From the NCBI GenBank assembly GCA_023429135.1, contig JAEYWD010000008.1, forward strand, positions 248,001 through 312,000: a stretch of DNA of 64,000 nt. Direction: 5' to 3'. Below, one piece after another: positions 60,852-64,000 of the stretch (position 1 is the stretch's first letter; the number at the start of each line of letters is the position of its first letter). The translations under genes were made by a program, and so were the position numbers. Source of the DNA: Bacteroidota bacterium (lineage in GTDB: Bacteria; Bacteroidota; Bacteroidia; Bacteroidales; JAAUTT01). Below the pieces are notes generated by a model. That model worked only from the letters and a program-made list of their open reading frames with translations, did no database searches and was not told the DNA's origin.

Positions 60852-62429
60852 TTAATTGTTGTTATCGTTGCCAAACGAATTTTTAAAACGCTTGGGGTCT
60901 ATCTCGTATTTCTTTATCCGCAGGCCCATAATTCGTTCGGTGATCCCCAGCAATTCCGAGGCTTTAAGAATGTTGCCTTTGGTGGATTGCAGTGTTTCCA
61001 ATATCATTTGCTTTTCGACCCGTTCCAAAATTGCCTCAAGTGTGCCAGTCGATTTTGTTTTCGACGAAGTGGCTGTTTGAAGCGTAGGTGGCAGGTTGTG
61101 CGCCCTGATGACCCCTTCGGAGCTTAAGATGCATGCCCGTTCAATACAGTTTTCGAGCTCACGGATATTGCCTGGCCAATGATAAACCATCAGCATATCG
61201 ATAGCCGAAGAGGAAATGCGCTTAATTTTTTTGGGGTTGTTTTTATTGAATTTAGCAATAAAATGGTCAACTAACCCCGGAATGTCGTTGATACGTTCCC
61301 GCAAAGGAGGCACGTACACCGGGAAAACGTTTATGCGGTAAAACAAATCTTCGCGGAAATCTCCTTTTTCAATTAGTTCTTCCAAATTACGGTTAGTGGC
61401 ACAAACTATGCGAACGTCAATTTTAACCGGCTTTGCACTTCCCAAACGCTCGAACGATTTTTCCTGCAATATCCTCAAAAGCTTCACCTGGGTCGATGCC
61501 GGCAGGTCGCCAATTTCGTCAAGGAAAATTGTTCCACCCTCAGCGGCCTCAAACCTCCCTTTGCGCAGAAAATTTGCCCCTGTAAAGGCTCCCTTCTCGT
61601 GACCGAACAGTTCGCTTTCTATCAAGCTTTCGGGTAAAGCTGCACAGTTAACTTTAATAAAAGGTTTGTTTTTGCGAGTGCTGTTGAAATGGATGGCATC
61701 GGCAATCATCTCCTTTCCCACGCCGCTTTCGCCACGGATCAACACTGTGGCTGAGGTAGGGGCTACCAGCTCAATAAGTTCCAATACCGACTGAAGTTTC
61801 CCGGAGTTGCCGATCAAACCCTTCGGACTGATCCTTTCTTTCAACTGAAAGTGCAACAGTGAGTTCTCGTCCTGGAGCTTATTGATCTCCTCTTCTATCT
61901 CCTGCCGTGTACGCACTGCCTGTGCAATCATCGTACCTACAATGGCAAGCATCCGGGAATCTTCCGAAAAAGGTATATGCTTATTGTAAATACGATGAAT
62001 ACTCAATGAACCTACAATTTCATTTTCTTCACGAATAGGCACACAAATAAAGGATGTGTCGTCATCGAGCTGAGACTTGGTTTTATTGAGAAAATTTTCG
62101 TCTTCCGAAACTTTAGGAATAACAACACTAGTGCCTGTTTCAATTACTTTTCCTATAATGCCCTCACCTATTTTGTAAACAGCTCTTTGTCGTTCCTCCT
62201 CCGAAAGCCCATACGCCCCAGCCACCGAAATAAGGTTGCTTTCCCTATTAAGAATTGTAAGCATTACCTTACTTGCATTCAGATAATCGGCCAAAAGCTG
62301 GATCACAGGCTCAAGGTTATTTTTCAGGTCGCGTTTTACTTTATTTAAAAGAGTGCTGATTTCGAAAAGAAGTTTTAACTCTCTTACGCCATAGCATTCA
62401 CCTCCGGATTTTATACATTTTTCACTCAT
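60852..62429 (-). CDS. nifA: NifA-like sigma-54-dependent transcriptional activator
   Basis: 525 residues. An N-terminal GAF domain (about 20-180; LEPVIQLLADYLNASKVMLT; YKIGEGIIGKVIETG) is followed by a linker helix, then the AAA+ domain with Walker A GESGVGKEM, the sigma-54-contacting loop GAFTGANFLRKGRFE, Walker B GGTIFLDEIGDLP and the arginine-rich LPPLRERINDIPGLV. The C-terminus carries a Fis-type helix-turn-helix (GNILKASELLGITERIMGLR). The domain order and GAF sequence are NifA-like. GGGG lies just before the ATG at 62429. Its clear local target is the nifH sigma-54 promoter at 60016-60032. Whether it also serves the permease promoters at 11063 and 14479 is unknown; their upstream sites differ from the nifH palindrome. 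Confidence 0.9.
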   Translation of the reverse strand: MSEKCIKSGGECYGVRELKLLFEISTLLNKVKRDLKNNLEPVIQLLADYLNASKVMLTILNRESNLISVAGAYGLSEEERQRAVYKIGEGIIGKVIETGTSVVIPKVSEDENFLNKTKSQLDDDTSFICVPIREENEIVGSLSIHRIYNKHIPFSEDSRMLAIVGTMIAQAVRTRQEIEEEINKLQDENSLLHFQLKERISPKGLIGNSGKLQSVLELIELVAPTSATVLIRGESGVGKEMIADAIHFNSTRKNKPFIKVNCAALPESLIESELFGHEKGAFTGANFLRKGRFEAAEGGTIFLDEIGDLPASTQVKLLRILQEKSFERLGSAKPVKIDVRIVCATNRNLEELIEKGDFREDLFYRINVFPVYVPPLRERINDIPGLVDHFIAKFNKNNPKKIKRISSSAIDMLMVYHWPGNIRELENCIERACILSSEGVIRAHNLPPTLQTATSSKTKSTGTLEAILERVEKQMILETLQSTKGNILKASELLGITERIMGLRIKKYEIDPKRFKNSFGNDNNN

Positions 62430-62618
62430 TACCCCTTTAAAATTTATTAATTGAAACTATATTTTGTAATTACCAATATTTTTACCCTTTCAAATTTAAT
62501 ATATAAAAATAAAAATTGACTTTTTTTAGTCTACATAGGTTAATAAATAATCAATTTAGAATTTTTCTAATTTACAGGGTATTATTGTTTATATTGCCTG
62601 TGTTAATTAGCATTTCAT

Positions 62619-63629
62619 ATGAAAAGATTAATCACCCTCCTGAGTTTTTTGGCTTTTGTGGGTTTCTTAATCCCTGTCTTTCTTTATAAAACTGAGTTTT
62701 TTGTAATAAATAAACCTGTTAAATCAAATATTCTCCTAATTGAAGGATGGATGAGTCCTGACGCAATTGACCATCCTCCATTTAATTACAATGATTTTGA
62801 CACAATTTTTGTGGTGGGAGTAAAAGATCAGGATCAATGGAAAATGGTAGAACAATCAAGAAAACATGAACCAGAAAAACCTAAGCATGATTATTTGAGG
62901 TTACTTACAAATGGGTATATTTTCCTCCGGAGTTATGAAAAGAAAAATATAACCCATACAATTTCAAACGTCTCCATAGTAGCAAAAAGCACTGCCGTAG
63001 AAGGTGAGTTTGCCCATATTTTTGTTTCGGAGAAGGATTCTATGTTTGGCCATATTTTTGTGCATGAACAAATTGATACCTTTTCGTTTTCTGTAAAAAT
63101 GGCTCCGAATAAGATTCCTGACTTAAATATTTATTTTAACAACGACAAACTAACACAAACAGAAGATATTAACCTGGAAGTCCACAAAATTATGCTGGAT
63201 ACATTCTCTTTCTTACCTGCAAAAAATGAATGTTTTTACCTGAGAAAGGACTTAATTTCCGCGGCACTGATGAACGCCCGTTATTTATCTTCAAAGACAG
63301 ACATTAAAGCTAAAATAATTGCTGTCGATACTTTATTCCGGAGTCGCAATAATACATTGGCATCAGCAAGAGCATTCAGCAGGTATATTCAGAAAAATAA
63401 CATAAGGCTCAATTCAGTGAATATTTATACTTACCCAACACACTCCCGCAGAACGAAACTTGCATATGAAAAGGCATTGCCTAAGAATGTTAAGATAGGA
63501 ACCTACATTTCTCCTTACACCAAAAACAAACAATTTCACAGTGCAGGAGAAATCCATTGGTATCTATCCGTATGGGATGAATTATTCAGTTGGATAGGAA
63601 CAGCATTTGTCGTGCGATCCTCAGAATAA
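62619..63629 (+). CDS. Exported DUF218 (YdcF/SanA)-like protein with inserted domain
   Basis: 336 residues with an N-terminal membrane anchor or signal (LITLLSFLAFVGFLIPVFL). NILLIEGWMSPDAID near residue 38 looks like the first strand of the DUF218 fold, and FDTIFVVGVK like the second. The remaining DUF218 pieces come only after about 150 further residues: RSRNNTLASARAFSRYI and VNIYTYPTHSRRTKLAYEKA. In between, VSIVAKSTAVEGEFAHIFV and FSFSVKMAPNKIPDLNIYF look like a beta-sandwich of the carbohydrate-binding kind. DUF218 proteins are linked to envelope precursor handling, but the function here is open. It is divergent from the activator gene, with 189 bp between. Confidence 0.6.
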   Translation: MKRLITLLSFLAFVGFLIPVFLYKTEFFVINKPVKSNILLIEGWMSPDAIDHPPFNYNDFDTIFVVGVKDQDQWKMVEQSRKHEPEKPKHDYLRLLTNGYIFLRSYEKKNITHTISNVSIVAKSTAVEGEFAHIFVSEKDSMFGHIFVHEQIDTFSFSVKMAPNKIPDLNIYFNNDKLTQTEDINLEVHKIMLDTFSFLPAKNECFYLRKDLISAALMNARYLSSKTDIKAKIIAVDTLFRSRNNTLASARAFSRYIQKNNIRLNSVNIYTYPTHSRRTKLAYEKALPKNVKIGTYISPYTKNKQFHSAGEIHWYLSVWDELFSWIGTAFVVRSSE

Positions 63630-63634
63630 TAACA

Positions 63635-64000
63635 CTAAAAGTTAAACTTTCCTGCACAGCAATGCTTAAACTTCTTACCGCTCCCGCAAATGCATGGATC
63701 ATTACGGCCAATAGATGTCTCTGATGACGGCACTATCCCTGCTTTTTTTATCGTCCATCTTTTTAGTCCATTGCATTACATTTGCAGGCGGTCGCTTTTT
63801 TTTAACTCATCGCCCATAAACTGTAATGATGTACATGCTCAAAAATCATTTTATAAGCCTTGCAAAGGTAGTTCAAACCCAATTCCCCGTCGAGTGTGAT
63901 TTCAAATCTATGTTTCGGACATTCGCCATGACATGCAATTCGGTACTCACAATCAACACACAATTGGGGTAATGAATGAAGCTTTTTGCTTCCAAAAACA
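63635..64000 (-). pseudogene. 3' part of an anaerobic sulfatase-maturase-like radical SAM gene, frameshifted near its end
   Basis: On the minus strand from the window edge to the TAA at 63802-63804 one frame encodes the C-terminal SPASM part of anSME-like enzymes: KLHSLPQLCVDCEYRIACHG, ECPKHRF, LNYLCKAYKMIFEHV. The cysteines are those that hold the auxiliary 4Fe-4S clusters. Past that stop, a second frame (KKKRPPANVMQWTKKMDDKK) and a third (IGRNDPCICGSGKKFKHCC) continue the family sequence to a SEC-C zinc motif ending at 63635. Two one-base shifts, one at a run of eight A (63797-63803 region), separate the three. The gene is thus truncated of its SEC-C tail or damaged; the catalytic part lies outside the window. 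Such enzymes activate sulfatases by making formylglycine. Confidence 0.72.

Overview
The window reads as chromosome of a member of the Bacteroidota, probably an anaerobic, nitrogen-fixing relative of the Marinilabiliales/Bacteroidales. The main signs are a SusC/SusD pair with a FecR/ECF-sigma switch, a promoter of the Bacteroidota type (TAnnTTTG), AT-rich intergenic DNA, and a nif cluster with two PII-like nifI genes between nifH and nifD, as in anaerobic diazotrophs. The genus is an inference; the phylum is well supported.

Region 1 (1-10824, minus strand) is a small glycan or ester utilisation locus. It runs from an ECF sigma factor and FecR anti-sigma to a SusC-type TonB transporter with an STN signalling domain, a SusD lipoprotein, three CE1-like esterases and the start of a type B carboxylesterase. 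No glycoside hydrolase is visible, so the locus looks specialised for removing acyl groups.

Region 2 (10825-32990, plus strand) is an array of large FtsX/MacB-type ABC permeases with a single ATPase. Seven are intact, one is broken by an in-frame stop and one survives only as a 5' fragment. Their N-terminal parts differ widely, but the last ~95 codons are almost the same in all of them. Two transcription units, one starting with a permease and a secreted repeat protein and one with the ATPase, share a duplicated control region: paired TGTCTA sites 22 bp apart, then a sigma-54 promoter (GG-N10-GC) at identical spacing. This is the most system-like unexplained feature of the window.

Region 3 (33081-44554, plus strand) is a beta-lactam and envelope region. 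It holds BlaI with two 15-bp operators around its promoter, a BlaR1-type sensor protease with a class D beta-lactamase-like domain, a GNAT acetyltransferase, a subclass B3-like metallo-beta-lactamase, a class D beta-lactamase, an esterase lipoprotein, a membrane acyltransferase, a tenth divergent permease and a secreted alpha/beta hydrolase.

Region 4 (44643-62429, mostly minus strand) is the nitrogen fixation island. In transcription order it has nifH, nifI1, nifI2, nifD, nifK, nifE, nifN, nifB, a 2Fe-2S ferredoxin, nifV, modA, a di-TOBE molybdate-binding protein, modB and modC. A sigma-54 promoter lies upstream of nifH, and a NifA-like activator with a small Nif11-like gene lies further upstream. 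Molybdate uptake, homocitrate synthesis, cofactor assembly, the enzyme and its PII switch are therefore together. The junctions carry many hairpin repeats, some read into protein ends; a YoeB-type toxin-antitoxin pair splits the mod genes; and a 16-unit, 21-bp tandem array lies between nifB and the ferredoxin.

Region 5 (62430-64000) has an exported DUF218-like protein with an apparent insertion and the frameshifted 3' end of an anaerobic sulfatase-maturase-like radical SAM gene. No tRNA, rRNA, CRISPR array or insertion sequence was recognised.
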